A stretch of DNA of 64,000 nt from Agrobacterium vitis (GTDB taxonomy: Bacteria > Pseudomonadota > Alphaproteobacteria > Rhizobiales > Rhizobiaceae). Below, one piece after another: positions 11,003 through 21,501 of the stretch. The translations under genes and the position numbers were made by a program. The stretch spans positions 868,001 to 932,000 of the forward strand of contig NZ_AP023273.1 in NCBI RefSeq assembly GCF_013426735.1. Reading direction: 5' to 3'. A model generated the notes under the pieces. That model did no database searches. It saw only the letters and a list, made by a program, of their open reading frames with translations, and had not been told where the DNA came from. The first letter of the stretch is position 1; the number at the start of each line of letters is the position of its first letter.

Positions 11003-11688
11003 CAATAGACACTCGCGAAGACATCAAGCTTTCCAATGCCCAGATCGCCTGGCGCGCCGCCCAGGACATTGCCGACGGCGCCTATGTCAATCTCGGCATC
11101 GGCTTTCCCGAAATGGTGGCGCAATATCAGCCGCCGGGCCGTCAGGCGATTTTCCACACGGAAAACGGCATCCTGAACTTCGGCGAAGCACCGCCGGAAG
11201 GCGAGGAAGACTGGGACCTGATCAATGCCGGCAAAAAGGCGGTCACCCTGAAACCGGGCGCTGCCTTCTTCCACCATGCCGACAGCTTTGCCATGGTACG
11301 CGGCGGCCATCTGGATGTCGCCATTCTCGGTGCCTATCAGGTCTCGCAAAATGGCGATCTCGCCAATTGGCGGGTCGGCAGCAAGGGCGTGCCTGCTGTG
11401 GGCGGTGCGATGGATCTTGTCCATGGCGCAAAACAGGTTTTCGTCATCACGGAACATGTCAGCAAAAAGGGCGAGTTCAAGCTTTTGGACAAATGCACCT
11501 TCCCGTTGACCGGCGTTGGCTGCATTACCCGTGTCTATACCAGCCATGCCGTGATCGATATCGACAAGGGTCACTTCGTGGTGCGTGAAATGCTCGCCGC
11601 CATGACGCTGGACGAATTGCAGGCAATGACTGGCGCAAAGCTGCATGTCGATGGGCCGATTGCCGATCTCACCGTACCCGCGCTTTGA
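10999..11688 (+). CDS. pcaJ: 3-oxoadipate CoA-transferase subunit B
   Basis: PcaJ is the beta subunit of the transferase. It carries the catalytic glutamate in the FHTENGILNFGEAP segment (about residues 51-64), which forms the glutamyl-CoA thioester in this family. The GIGFPEMVAQY segment and the C-terminal MTLDELQAMTGA stretch are typical. Length (229 residues) is normal. The gene overlaps pcaI by ATGA and precedes pcaF by about 10 bases. Confidence 0.95.
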   Translation: MTIDTREDIKLSNAQIAWRAAQDIADGAYVNLGIGFPEMVAQYQPPGRQAIFHTENGILNFGEAPPEGEEDWDLINAGKKAVTLKPGAAFFHHADSFAMVRGGHLDVAILGAYQVSQNGDLANWRVGSKGVPAVGGAMDLVHGAKQVFVITEHVSKKGEFKLLDKCTFPLTGVGCITRVYTSHAVIDIDKGHFVVREMLAAMTLDELQAMTGAKLHVDGPIADLTVPAL

Positions 11689-11698
11689 GGAGATCCCG

Positions 11699-12904
<1,206 letters not shown>

Positions 12905-12934
12905 TCCGGTTTCTAACCAGCAAGATGACAGATG

Positions 12935-12964
12935 AAGGTGGAGGAGGATTTCTCCACCTTTTTT
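12935..12964 (+). terminator. Intrinsic terminator of pcaIJF
   Basis: The arms AAGGTGGAG (12935-12943) and CTCCACCTT (12952-12960) form a nine-base-pair stem with an eight-base loop, followed immediately by a run of T. It lies 31 bases after the pcaF stop. Confidence 0.9.
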
Positions 12965-13301
12965 GGCTTTAGGTTCGTTTCATCAGACGTTGCACAATGC
13001 CTATCTATGCGATGGTTGTTGGCATTTACACAACAGCACTTGACCTTGCTCGCATGGCTGGTAGTTAACATATGCTGCCGCATTGCCAGACATCGGTCTG
13101 TGCGGAGTGAACTTATGGTGCCGGGCCCCTCTGGCGAGAGTTTACGGCGCTCTCGTGATGTCGGTACCGCCAGCAATCATGGCCGGCGGATTATAACGCA
13201 ATGACAATTTCATCCACGTGTTTTTCGCGTGATCGATCCGGCATGGCCGGTGCTCGTTCACGCGCCACCCCGCTTTTCCATCGTGTTTTGGAGGTGCGGA
13301 C
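12965..13301 (+). promoter_or_regulatory. Long leader/promoter region of the DUF475 gene with a nested hairpin
   Basis: About 335 bases without a convincing gene lie between the pcaF terminator and the TerC-superfamily gene. CTGGCG at 13131-13136 pairs with CGCCAG at 13168-13173, enclosing GAGAG/CTCTC (13136-13140 with 13150-13154). This could fold as a structured leader. Some TerC-superfamily genes elsewhere carry manganese-sensing yybP-ykoY riboswitches, but I cannot recognise that consensus here. A GGAGGTG ribosome site lies at about 13289-13295. Confidence 0.4.
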
Positions 13302-14363
13302 ATGAGCACGGCAACCTCGTCCAATTCCGTTCTCAGCTATTTCAAATGGGCCTTCATCGTCACCATTGCCGGTCTTGCTCTCGGTGCCTGGCTCGGCTGG
13401 AACATGACAGGCACGCTTGGCGGCATGGCCAGCGTGTTCTTTATCTGCACGGTGCTGGCCGTTCTGGAAATCTCGCTTTCGTTTGACAATGCTATTGTCA
13501 ATGCGAACAAGCTGAAGGAAATGACCCCGGTTTGGCAGCAACGCTTTCTGACCTGGGGTATCCTGATCGCCGTGTTTGGTATGCGGATCATTTTTCCCTT
13601 GGCAATCGTCGCCATCGCGGCCCAGATTGGTCCGATCGAAGCGCTGAAACTGGCGGCCGCTGAACCGGCGGAATACGCCAGAATCATGAATGAAGCGCAT
13701 CTGCCGATTGCGGCCTTTGGCGGCACATTCCTGATGATGGTTGGTCTCAACTACTTTTTCGATCAGGAAAAAGACGTCCACTGGATCGCCTTTATCGAAA
13801 AGCATATGGCAAGATATGCGAGCATCAAGGGTATCGAAGTGGCGTTCGTCCTGGTGCTGATCCTGCTGTTCTCGTCCTTCCTGGAGGGAGCGGAAGCGAT
13901 TACCTTCCTTTACAGCGCCATCTATGGCCTGTTGACCTTCCTCGCCGTCGAATTGGTCGGCGGCCTGCTCGATGCGTCGCAACAGACGATGAGCGCTGCG
14001 GCCAAAGGTGGCCTGGGCGCTTTCATCTATCTTGAGGTGCTCGACGCCAGCTTCTCCTTCGACGGTGTGATTGGTGCGTTTGCACTCACGCAAAACCTGT
14101 TCGTGATTGCCATTGGCCTTGGCATCGGTGCCATGTATGTCCGCTCGATGACGATTATGCTGGTCGAGAAAGGCACACTTGCGGAATATCGCTATCTGGA
14201 ACACGGCGCTTTCTACGCAATCCTGATACTCTCGGTGATCATGTATTGCCAGACGCTGGTGCATATTCCCGAAGTGATCACCGGCCTTGGCGGTGCAGCG
14301 CTGATCGGCATCTCGCTCTGGTCATCGATCCGTTACAACAAACGCGAACACCAGAAGGGCTGA
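13302..14363 (+). CDS. DUF475/TerC-superfamily integral membrane protein
   Basis: This 353-residue polytopic membrane protein has about nine hydrophobic segments. Acidic motifs of the TerC superfamily lie within them: VLEISLSFDNAIVNANKL at about residues 53-70 and LDASFSFDGVIGAFALT at about residues 248-264. The paired 'SFDNAI/SFDGVI' aspartates are characteristic of DUF475 and TerC/YkoY-type proteins, proposed to move metal ions (manganese for relatives such as Alx/YkoY). A soluble loop (about residues 112-150) separates the halves. It stands alone between two terminators. Substrate unknown, metal export inferred from the superfamily only. Confidence 0.85.
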   Translation: MSTATSSNSVLSYFKWAFIVTIAGLALGAWLGWNMTGTLGGMASVFFICTVLAVLEISLSFDNAIVNANKLKEMTPVWQQRFLTWGILIAVFGMRIIFPLAIVAIAAQIGPIEALKLAAAEPAEYARIMNEAHLPIAAFGGTFLMMVGLNYFFDQEKDVHWIAFIEKHMARYASIKGIEVAFVLVLILLFSSFLEGAEAITFLYSAIYGLLTFLAVELVGGLLDASQQTMSAAAKGGLGAFIYLEVLDASFSFDGVIGAFALTQNLFVIAIGLGIGAMYVRSMTIMLVEKGTLAEYRYLEHGAFYAILILSVIMYCQTLVHIPEVITGLGGAALIGISLWSSIRYNKREHQKG

Positions 14364-14402
14364 CAAGCTTCACTGCATAAGACAAAAGCTTTTCCTGCAA
14401 CA

Positions 14403-14437
14403 AAAAGCCCGCCAGTTGGTTCAACTGGCGGGCTTTT
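14403..14437. terminator. Bidirectional intrinsic terminator
   Basis: A perfect 16-base inverted repeat (14403-14418 with 14422-14437) with arms AAAAGCCCGCCAGTTG and its complement and a three-base loop. The A-run on one side and T-run on the other let it serve both the rightward DUF475 gene and the leftward small gene that ends at 14458. Confidence 0.93.
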
Positions 14438-14457
14438 ACATGCGGATATGAAAAAAT

Positions 14458-14625
14458 TCAGTCAGCGCGCTTGATATTGCGGAAGCTTAGGGGATCGATA
14501 CCCAGAAGACGCAGGTCGCGGTCACGCGGCTGGCGATGCCCATCTACAGCCGCGGCAGCGGCGGTTGCTGCGCCAAACACGGCGATGGCACGACCGATAA
14601 AGCCTTTACGGGGGAGGGAAGCCAT
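14458..14625 (-). CDS. Small protein of 55 residues, function unknown
   Basis: A leftward frame starts at ATG 14623-14625 and encodes MASLPRKGFIGRAIAVFG, an Ala-rich hydrophobic stretch (AATAAAAAV), then a charged tail with RDRDLRLLGIDPLSFRNI. A purine-rich AAGGAAAGAGA stretch precedes the start. The stop is 21 bases from a terminator, which supports a real transcription unit. Short Rhizobiaceae proteins ending in a similar LGIDPxxFR-like tail are familiar to me as unnamed hypotheticals, but I cannot assign a function. It is too hydrophilic at the C-terminus for a pure membrane peptide and could be membrane-anchored or DNA-associated. Confidence 0.65.
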   Translation of the reverse strand: MASLPRKGFIGRAIAVFGAATAAAAAVDGHRQPRDRDLRLLGIDPLSFRNIKRAD

Positions 14626-14847
14626 TTTCGTTCTCTTTCCTTGTTAAATCTTACAGAAGAAAGATGGGCCTTCCATTAGCTTGTTTCAATGCACACAAAC
14701 GCACTGTAGCCATGCAACCTGAACAGATCGAACTGATTTACCCGTACGATTTTATGGATATAACCAATAGCATCGCTTCCTTTGCGCCTGGAAAGGCCTG
14801 AACTCGCCCATTTTGGGAGAGATTTGCAGAGAATTTGCCCGAATGAA
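14626..14847. other. Intergenic region upstream of the small gene, no gene seen
   Basis: This AT-richer stretch presumably contains the promoter of the 55-residue gene. A 60-codon leftward frame (14738-14920) runs through the terminator and is not credible. I see no clear repeats besides the terminator that follows. Confidence 0.4.
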
Positions 14848-14887
14848 ACAAAACAGCCCCCTGCGCCATAATGGCGCAGGGGGCTGT
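14848..14887 (-). terminator. Intrinsic terminator of tctCBA
   Basis: The arms AACAGCCCCCTGCGCC and its complement (14852-14867 and 14872-14887) surround a short AT loop. Read leftward the stem is followed by TTTTGTTT. It lies 30 bases after the tctA stop. Confidence 0.88.
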
Positions 14888-14916
14888 TGGCTGTTCATTT
14901 TTGCCGAGACTGAAAC

Positions 14917-16434
14917 TCAATCTTCGTTGGCAGCAAGCTGCGACAGAACCTGCCCACGCCCTCTGATTCTCATAATCAGCGGAATCAAGAAGGCCGCCGC
15001 GGCCACGAGGAAAAGGCCAACAGCGATCGGTGACATGAACAGCACCGTGAAGTCGCCCTGCCCTATCGCCAGCGCCCGACGCAATTGTTGCTCCGCCAGA
15101 GGTCCAAGAATGAGGCCGATAACCACAGGTGCAATCGGATAACCGAAGATGCGCATGACATAGCCGAGAATTCCGAACGCCAGCAACATGCCAAGCTCAA
15201 ACACCGACGGATTGGCGCCAATCGTGCCGAGTGTGGCAAACAGCAGGATGCCAGCGTAAAGCCAGGGCTTCGGGATGGTCAGCAGCTTTACCCAGAGACC
15301 AATCAACGGCAGGTTCAAAACCAGCAGCATGAAATTGGCAATCAGCAGGCTGGCAATCAGGCCCCAGACCAATTGCGGATTGGTGGCAAACAGCAAAGGA
15401 CCAGGTTGAAGGCCGAACTGCTGGAAACCGGCCAGCATGATGGCCGCCGTCGCCGTAGTCGGCAAGCCCAGCGTCAGCAGCGGCACCAATGTTCCGGCAG
15501 CCGACGCATTGTTGGCCGCTTCAGGACCAGCCACACCTTCGATGGCACCATTGCCAAACTCCTCAGGATATTTCGTCAGCTTTTTTTCAGTGGCGTAAGA
15601 CAGGAAGGTGCCAATCTCGGCGCCGCCAGCTGGCATCGCGCCAATGGGGAACCCGATAGCCGTGCCGCGCAACCAGGGCTTCCAGGACCGCGCCCAATCC
15701 TGCGCACTCATCCACACGGAGCCTTTGACCGCTTCGACCTTATCGGGGCCAAGATTACCCTGGGCAACGATGTACAGGGTCTCGCCAATGGCGAACATGG
15801 CAACCGCCAGCGTCGTGACTTCGACACCATCCAGAAGATCTGGCACGCCGAAACTCATCCGGGTCTGGCCCGTCAATTGGTCGATGCCAATAATTGCCAG
15901 CGTGAAGCCAATGAAAAGTGAGGTCAGTCCCCGCAATGCCGAGTCACCGAATGCAGAAGACACGGTCACGAAAGCCAGAACCATCAGCGCGAAATATTCG
16001 CGTGGGCCAAACACCAGTGCAAGCTTGACGATTGTCGTGGCAACAAGCGCCAAGGCAATCGTTGCCAGAAGCCCGGCCACGAACGATCCGATGGCAGCCG
16101 TTGCCAGAGCGGGGCCACCGCGCCCGGCCCTGGCCATCTTGTTGCCCTCCAATGCCGTGACAATCGAAGCGCTTTCTCCCGGCGTGTTGAGTAGGATCGA
16201 CGTGGTTGAGCCGCCATACATGCCGCCGTAATAAATGCCGGCAAACATGATCAGCGAGCCAGCAGGATCGAGCTGATAGGTCACGGGCAGCAGCAGCGCC
16301 ACGGTCAGGGCGGGTCCGATACCCGGCAACACGCCAACGGCAGTGCCAAGCGTCACCCCGATCAAGGCATAGAACAGGTTCATGGGTTGCATTGCAACGA
16401 CAAGACCCTGCATCAGGAATTCAAATGTACTCAT
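14917..16434 (-). CDS. tctA: Tripartite tricarboxylate transporter large permease TctA
   Basis: TctA is the large, roughly 12-segment membrane permease of a TTT-family importer. The family signature [20 protein letters not shown], followed by [20 protein letters not shown] and [14 protein letters not shown], lies in the first 130 residues. A second conserved block [19 protein letters not shown] is near the middle. The start is taken as ATG 16432-16434 ([11 protein letters not shown]), giving 505 residues as usual; the longer frame reads into tctB. It is the last gene of the leftward tctCBA operon. The substrate may be citrate or another carboxylate and cannot be read from sequence. Confidence 0.94.
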   Translation of the reverse strand: MSTFEFLMQGLVVAMQPMNLFYALIGVTLGTAVGVLPGIGPALTVALLLPVTYQLDPAGSLIMFAGIYYGGMYGGSTTSILLNTPGESASIVTALEGNKMARAGRGGPALATAAIGSFVAGLLATIALALVATTIVKLALVFGPREYFALMVLAFVTVSSAFGDSALRGLTSLFIGFTLAIIGIDQLTGQTRMSFGVPDLLDGVEVTTLAVAMFAIGETLYIVAQGNLGPDKVEAVKGSVWMSAQDWARSWKPWLRGTAIGFPIGAMPAGGAEIGTFLSYATEKKLTKYPEEFGNGAIEGVAGPEAANNASAAGTLVPLLTLGLPTTATAAIMLAGFQQFGLQPGPLLFATNPQLVWGLIASLLIANFMLLVLNLPLIGLWVKLLTIPKPWLYAGILLFATLGTIGANPSVFELGMLLAFGILGYVMRIFGYPIAPVVIGLILGPLAEQQLRRALAIGQGDFTVLFMSPIAVGLFLVAAAAFLIPLIMRIRGRGQVLSQLAANED

Positions 16435-16456
16435 GAAGGTAAGTCCCTGTCGGGTA

Positions 16457-16951
16457 TCAGAAAAACAGATTTTCCAGCGGCCCGGCGGGCAGCGACAATT
16501 GCAACAGGCCAGCAAAGACCAGCCAAACAGCAAGGCTAAGCGCTATGCCTATGGGTATCGAGAACCACACTTTACGTTTGCCGAAGGCCCTTGCTGTCGC
16601 TGCAAAAAGCAGGCCGGTTGCAATGGAGAATCCAGCAACATCGAGCAGAAGCATCTGCGCGGCAAGGCCACCCACGACCCAGATCACCGGGGCGATTTCC
16701 TGCTTTTCGCGCTCAGGAAATTCACCGCGCCATGCCTCAAACACGGTCCAGATCGCCAGTCCGATCAAACAGATCGCGATTGCATAGGGAACGGTCGCGG
16801 GGCCGACGGGCGAGTAGCCCGCCACAGCACCAAGCCGGGCAGAGTCCCAAAGAATGACACCGGCGATGGCAACGAGAAACACTGCGATGGCAAGCGCCGC
16901 CCAGTCAGGGCGGCGCTTCTCATTGGTCAAGGGGTTAGGGCCGGTGCTCAT
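16457..16951 (-). CDS. tctB: Tripartite tricarboxylate transporter small permease TctB
   Basis: TctB is the small four-segment membrane subunit. The 164-residue protein has hydrophobic stretches at about residues 14-32, 47-65, 85-105 and 110-150, and the family-typical [22 protein letters not shown]. Its ATG overlaps the tctC stop (ATGA), and 22 bases separate it from tctA. The spacing indicates a fixed-stoichiometry operon. Confidence 0.9.
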   Translation of the reverse strand: MSTGPNPLTNEKRRPDWAALAIAVFLVAIAGVILWDSARLGAVAGYSPVGPATVPYAIAICLIGLAIWTVFEAWRGEFPEREKQEIAPVIWVVGGLAAQMLLLDVAGFSIATGLLFAATARAFGKRKVWFSIPIGIALSLAVWLVFAGLLQLSLPAGPLENLFF

Positions 16952-17892
16952 TTCACCAGACCGATATCTTTGAGGATTGTCGAGGTCGAGGCGATGTCCT
17001 TGTCGAGCTGCGCGTTGAAAGCATCGCCCGCCAGATAGGTATCCTGCCAGCCCTTGGTCTTCAGCAGGTCTTTCCAGCCTTCGGACTTGGCCAGTTTATC
17101 AATATCGGCAGAAACAGCAGCTTTCTGTTCGGCCGACAGCCCAGGAGCGGCAGCCACCATGCGCCAATTTTCAACCACGACATCAAGACCGGATTCTTTC
17201 AATGTCGGCGCATCGATGCCAGCGATCCGCTCGGCGCTCGAAATGGCGATCAGCCGCAGCGTTCCCGACTTGACCTGGGATTCGAATTCCCCGTAGCCGG
17301 AAATACCCGCCGTCACCTGCGCACCGAGAATAGCCGCCAATGCCTCACCACCACCGGAATAGGCGATATAGTTGATCTTGGTCGGATCGACGCCAGCAGC
17401 CTTGGCGATCAGGCCAACAGCGATATGATCGACACCACCGGCAGAACCACCTGCCCATGAAACCTTGGCCGGATCTGCCTTCAGCGCAGCAACCAGATCC
17501 GCAGCATTCTTGATCGGCGAGGAAGCTGGCACAACGACCGCCTCATATTCGCCGGTCAGGCGAGCAATCGGCGTTACGTCCTTCAGCGTCACCGGCGCAT
17601 TGTTGGTCAGGATTGCGCCCACCATGACATAACCGCCGACGATCAGGGCATTGGCTTTGCCCTTTTGTTGGCTTGCGAATTGCGCAAGACCAATGGTGCC
17701 GCCCGCACCCGGTACATTTTGAACCTGCACCCGCTTTGAGATGCCTTCCTTCTGCATGACAGTCTGGAGGGAGCGGGCAGTCTGGTCCCAGCCGCCGCCA
17801 GGATTGGCAGGTGCGATAATGGTGTAATCGGCCGCTGCGACCGGCAGCGCCATGGCTCCGGCCAGGATGGTTGCGAGAATGAACTGCTTCAA
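16948..17892 (-). CDS. tctC: Tripartite tricarboxylate transporter substrate-binding protein TctC (TTG start)
   Basis: TctC is the periplasmic receptor of the tctCBA importer. I start it at TTG 17890-17892, eight bases after a strong AGGAGG. This gives a classical signal peptide ([21 protein letters not shown]) and 314 residues, the normal Bug/TctC length. No ATG exists near it, and the earlier in-frame ATG would add 60 charged residues before the signal peptide. The Bug-family motif [21 protein letters not shown] follows the cleavage site, and [10 protein letters not shown] is present. It is the first gene of the operon, preceded by a 250-base region that must hold the promoter. Confidence 0.93.
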   Translation of the reverse strand: MKQFILATILAGAMALPVAAADYTIIAPANPGGGWDQTARSLQTVMQKEGISKRVQVQNVPGAGGTIGLAQFASQQKGKANALIVGGYVMVGAILTNNAPVTLKDVTPIARLTGEYEAVVVPASSPIKNAADLVAALKADPAKVSWAGGSAGGVDHIAVGLIAKAAGVDPTKINYIAYSGGGEALAAILGAQVTAGISGYGEFESQVKSGTLRLIAISSAERIAGIDAPTLKESGLDVVVENWRMVAAAPGLSAEQKAAVSADIDKLAKSEGWKDLLKTKGWQDTYLAGDAFNAQLDKDIASTSTILKDIGLVK

Positions 17893-18144
17893 AATAATGT
17901 CCTCCTGCGAGTGCGCCTCTATGCGCAGTGTTCGTCGATGCCGAAGGAAGAGTGTGTCACGGGACCCTCCTGCAAGCCGCGGCAAGACACCGTGCTCGTC
18001 CATCCCTTGAGTATCCTCCCTCAAGCCGCAATCATCCGCCTCCACGGATAATCGAGATCTGGAACGCACCATACAAAGCTGTCATCGAGCTGACATTGCA
18101 CTGCGTTTTATCAAGCGGCGGCGCACGCCCCACAATTCAATGGG

Positions 18145-19227
18145 TTATTGCAATCGCAAAACCTCGTTCCAGCGGGCGATGAGACGCATACGCTTGACCT
18201 GATCGAGATAGACCATCAGGCCGGGACTGACGGGGACGGGCCGCAGCTGAGCGCCCAGCACGGATTGCATGGTGTTGGCGGTATTTTCGCCACCAACATC
18301 GGGACTGACCGCCGCAATTTGCAGTTCGCGCGCCATGATGCCCTGCCCTTCCTTCGACATGAAGAATTCCAGATAGCGCCGACCAAGTTCCGGCGATGCG
18401 GCCGCCTGTGGCACGAGCCCGATTCGTGACATCACCACGGTGTAATCCTTGGGCAGCACAATGCCGACATCGGGATGGCGCGAAGCCCAGTCGGCAGCGT
18501 AGGACCCCAGAATATTATAACCAAGCACGAATCGCCCATCGGCGACCCGCTCCAGAATGGCCGAACTGTTGGAGTAGAGCTTGACGCCCGCCGTACCCAT
18601 GCTGCGGATCACCGACCAGATATCGCCAAACTGCTCCTGGTCACGGGCCATAAACAGAAAGCCGACCCCTGAACGCTCGATATCGTAGGTTCCAATCCGG
18701 CCATAGACGGCATTTCCTTGGCTTTTCAGGTAATCCACGAATTCCGCTCGTGTCGAGGGCGGCTTCTGATTGGCGAAACTCGGCTTGTGATAGACGAAAA
18801 CCGCAGGTTCGAATGTGAGAGCATAGGCGGTGTTGCGCCAATTCGCCCAGGCGGGCCAGCTTGCGCTCATCGGCAAATCACTGCGCTGGGCATAACCATC
18901 GTTGCTGAGCTTGACTTGCAGGTCCATGGCCGATGAAAAAGCAAAATCTGCTGTTGTCTTGCCCGCATCGGTTTCCTGAACGATCCGATCGTAGATTTCG
19001 CTGGTCAGCATATCCTCGTAGCGCACCGCGATATCGGGATTTTTCGCCTGGAAGCCCGCAATGATCTGCTTTGCCATCGGCTCATCAAGAGAAGAATAGA
19101 CAAGCAGCTCGGGAGATTTCGCATTACCCGACAAGGCAGGAAATAATACGGGGCTGGCAGCCGCTGTCCCGGCCACGTATGGCAAGGCAAGGCCCAGCAG
19201 GATTGAAATACACAAGATAAAACGCAT
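18145..19227 (-). CDS. Periplasmic solute-binding protein (iron/polyvalent-anion type) linked to tctDE
   Basis: This 360-residue extracellular solute-binding protein has an N-terminal signal peptide (MRFILCISILLGLALPYVAG, cleavage near TAAA-SP). The fold resembles Fe(III)/sulfonate-type class II receptors, with LLVYSSLDEPMAKQIIAGFQ at the start of the mature protein. Start ATG 19225-19227 is chosen because it opens the signal peptide. No permease or ATPase gene accompanies it. It lies between tctCBA and the divergent tctDE, so it may deliver ligand information to the TctE sensor. A similar binding-protein/sensor pairing is known in other two-component systems. That role is inference. Confidence 0.85.
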   Translation of the reverse strand: MRFILCISILLGLALPYVAGTAAASPVLFPALSGNAKSPELLVYSSLDEPMAKQIIAGFQAKNPDIAVRYEDMLTSEIYDRIVQETDAGKTTADFAFSSAMDLQVKLSNDGYAQRSDLPMSASWPAWANWRNTAYALTFEPAVFVYHKPSFANQKPPSTRAEFVDYLKSQGNAVYGRIGTYDIERSGVGFLFMARDQEQFGDIWSVIRSMGTAGVKLYSNSSAILERVADGRFVLGYNILGSYAADWASRHPDVGIVLPKDYTVVMSRIGLVPQAAASPELGRRYLEFFMSKEGQGIMARELQIAAVSPDVGGENTANTMQSVLGAQLRPVPVSPGLMVYLDQVKRMRLIARWNEVLRLQ

Positions 19228-19396
19228 AGACGGATCATGCCGCAGCCCAGCGTTGTTCACAAGCACCATGGACGGCACCATAGCATAAATGCTTCAAAAG
19301 ACCTCGAAGTGGAATGCAAAGTATCATTTTCAGCGTTTCATCGTATTCCAGACCAAATATAAAATGCTAGAGCAGTGACTCAGGAGGCATTCCCCA

Positions 19397-20077
19397 GTGC
19401 GCATCTTGCTCGTTGAAGACAATAAGGCTCTCGCCGATGGCCTGTCTGCCATTCTGCGCGGCACCGGCTATGCGGTCGATACCGTCAGCGACGGCGCGTC
19501 TGCTGACGCCGCGATTGCGACGGAAAACTTCGATCTTGTCATCCTGGACCTCAACCTGCCGGAAATGGACGGCATAGAGGTGCTGCGCTGCGTACGCGCC
19601 CGCCATGACAAGGTGGCAATCCTGATCCTGACGGCGCGCGGCACACCGGAAGACAAGGTCAAAGGCCTGGATCTCGGCGCTGACGACTACATGATCAAGC
19701 CTTTCGATATTGGCGAATTCGAAGCACGGGTGCGCATGTTGTTGCGTCGGCAGGCCGGACTGCGGTCTTCGATGGTCAGCTACGGAGCGGTTTCGCTCGA
19801 TTTGAATTCGCGCAGCTTTTCGGCAGCAGGCGTGCCCCTCGACATTCCCGCCCGGGAACTGGGACTGCTGGAAGTGCTTTTCATGCGGGCGGGCAAAGTC
19901 GTGGCGAAGGAAGCTATCATTCAGTCGCTGGCGGCCTTTGACGACGATCTCAGCGCCAATGCCATAGAACAATATGCCAGCCGGTTGCGCAAACGGCTTG
20001 CGCCTCACGGCCTCACCGTGCGCACTGCGCGCGGCATCGGCTACTACCTCGAAAAAACCCTGACCGAGACGGCATGA
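19397..20077 (+). CDS. tctD: OmpR-family response regulator TctD
   Basis: This 226-residue response regulator has its phospho-acceptor at Asp51 (VILDLNLPEMDG), with the conserved Thr/Ala and Lys switch residues in ILTARG and DYMIKPFDIGEFEARVR. A C-terminal winged helix runs at about residues 125-222 (IEQYASRLRKRL...VRTARGIGYYL). It initiates at GTG 19397, with CAGGAGG ten bases upstream. It probably activates tctCBA and perhaps the adjacent binding-protein gene. Its stop overlaps the start of tctE (ATGA). Confidence 0.93.
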   Translation: MRILLVEDNKALADGLSAILRGTGYAVDTVSDGASADAAIATENFDLVILDLNLPEMDGIEVLRCVRARHDKVAILILTARGTPEDKVKGLDLGADDYMIKPFDIGEFEARVRMLLRRQAGLRSSMVSYGAVSLDLNSRSFSAAGVPLDIPARELGLLEVLFMRAGKVVAKEAIIQSLAAFDDDLSANAIEQYASRLRKRLAPHGLTVRTARGIGYYLEKTLTETA

Positions 20078-21477
20078 CCGGGGTCGCCTACTCGCTCCGT
20101 CGCCGTTTGCTGGGCTGGTTGCTGCTATCAACTGCACTCATCGGTGCCGTCGCCCTGATCGATACCTATTACGAGGCCGTCAAAACTGCCGATACAGTCT
20201 CCGACCGGGTTCTGGCCGGGTCCGCATTGGCGATTGCCGAACGGGTCATCGTCTCGGAAAATGGAGAGTTGGCGGTTGATATTCCCTATGTTGCACTGGA
20301 AATGCTCACGTCAGGGGCGCAGGATCGGGTATTCTACCGCGTCGATGGCCCTGGTGGCCGCTTCATCACCGGTTACCAGAACTTACCGACAGTTTCCGAT
20401 TTCAAGGGGCAATCGGCTGTGTATATGGACGCAGCTTTCCGCAACGAACCGATCCGCATCGCGGCCCTGCAACGGTCTGCCTCGACCGGTATCGATTCGC
20501 TGCCCTTCGTGGTGACCGTGGCTGAGACGACGATTGCGCGCAATCAGCTCACCCAGGCCATTCTGTTGCGCTCGGCTTTGCGGCTTTTGCTGATGATTGC
20601 CGGTGCTGGTGCCATTGTCTGGGTTGCTGTCACCTATTCGCTACGCCCGCTTTACCGGCTGGGAGAGGCCATTGCCGAGCGCAGTCCGAACGATCTGCAT
20701 CCCATCGAGCAATCCGTTCCAAGCGAAGTCGAAAACCTTGTCGAAACCGTCAATTCCTTCATGGTCCGGCTGCAATCGGCGTTGGATGCGCTTCGCCATT
20801 TCACCGGCAATGCCAGCCATCAATTGCGCACGCCGCTGGCGATCATTCGAACACAGTTGGCGCTGTCTGCCCGCGCCACAAGTCTTGGTGATGCGCAATC
20901 GGCAGCGCGCAAAGGCGATGAGGCACTCGCCCACGCTGAACACATTCTGGCGCAACTGCTGTTGATGGCCCGTGTCGATGCCGCAGGCTCCAACGACCCG
21001 CAAACGCTGCCCCGGATCGATCTGGCCCAACTGTCGCAATCGATCACCGCCGATCATGTGCCTCGCGCCGCCGATGCCGGTATCGATCTCGGGTTCGAGG
21101 GGCAGGATGGCCCTGCTTTCGTGCTGGCTGAACCCTTACTGATCGGAGAATTGCTCAGCAATCTGATCGCCAATGCCCTTGCCTATGCAGGGAATGGCGC
21201 GGAAGTCACTGTGCGCATCCGCCACGACATGCGAAACGTTTCCCTGATCGTCGAAGACAATGGTCCGGGTATTGCTCCCGAACGGCGCAGCATCGTGCGC
21301 CAACGATTCGCCCGGGGTGAGCAGAGCCCATCTCCCGGACTTGGACTTGGCCTGCCGATCGTTGAGGAAATCGCCAATCTCTTCAATGCCAAACTCACGC
21401 TTCAAGACACATCCGAGGGGCGTGGCCTGACGGTATCGGTCACATTTCCCAATGCCGCAAAAGTAGCGCAGGCATAA
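20074..21477 (+). CDS. tctE: Sensor histidine kinase TctE
   Basis: This is a 467-residue membrane sensor kinase. TM1 is at about residues 11-28, followed by a periplasmic sensor of the two-component-sensor N-terminal type (about 30-165) and TM2 at about 168-190. The HisKA dimerisation domain carries His249 in NASHQLRTPLAIIRTQ. The HATPase domain has N-box SNLIANALAY and G-boxes VEDNGPGI and GLGLGLPIVEEI. It is coupled to tctD by a four-base overlap. Tricarboxylate or related carboxylates are the expected signals by family. Confidence 0.93.
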   Translation: MTGVAYSLRRRLLGWLLLSTALIGAVALIDTYYEAVKTADTVSDRVLAGSALAIAERVIVSENGELAVDIPYVALEMLTSGAQDRVFYRVDGPGGRFITGYQNLPTVSDFKGQSAVYMDAAFRNEPIRIAALQRSASTGIDSLPFVVTVAETTIARNQLTQAILLRSALRLLLMIAGAGAIVWVAVTYSLRPLYRLGEAIAERSPNDLHPIEQSVPSEVENLVETVNSFMVRLQSALDALRHFTGNASHQLRTPLAIIRTQLALSARATSLGDAQSAARKGDEALAHAEHILAQLLLMARVDAAGSNDPQTLPRIDLAQLSQSITADHVPRAADAGIDLGFEGQDGPAFVLAEPLLIGELLSNLIANALAYAGNGAEVTVRIRHDMRNVSLIVEDNGPGIAPERRSIVRQRFARGEQSPSPGLGLGLPIVEEIANLFNAKLTLQDTSEGRGLTVSVTFPNAAKVAQA

Positions 21478-21501
21478 GCCTTCCAAGGTCTTGCAGGAGC
21501 A

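Noticed and set aside
13081..13200. A canonical yybP-ykoY manganese riboswitch
   Set aside because: The conserved loop sequences are not recognisable here, only a generic hairpin is visible.
12932..13204. Short frames on both strands after pcaF
   Set aside because: They cross the strong terminator and the leader region and have unlikely composition.
13191..14264. Leftward 357-codon frame opposite the DUF475 gene
   Set aside because: Composition is rich in His/Gln/Asp and shows no fold. The rightward frame has clear membrane segments and motifs.
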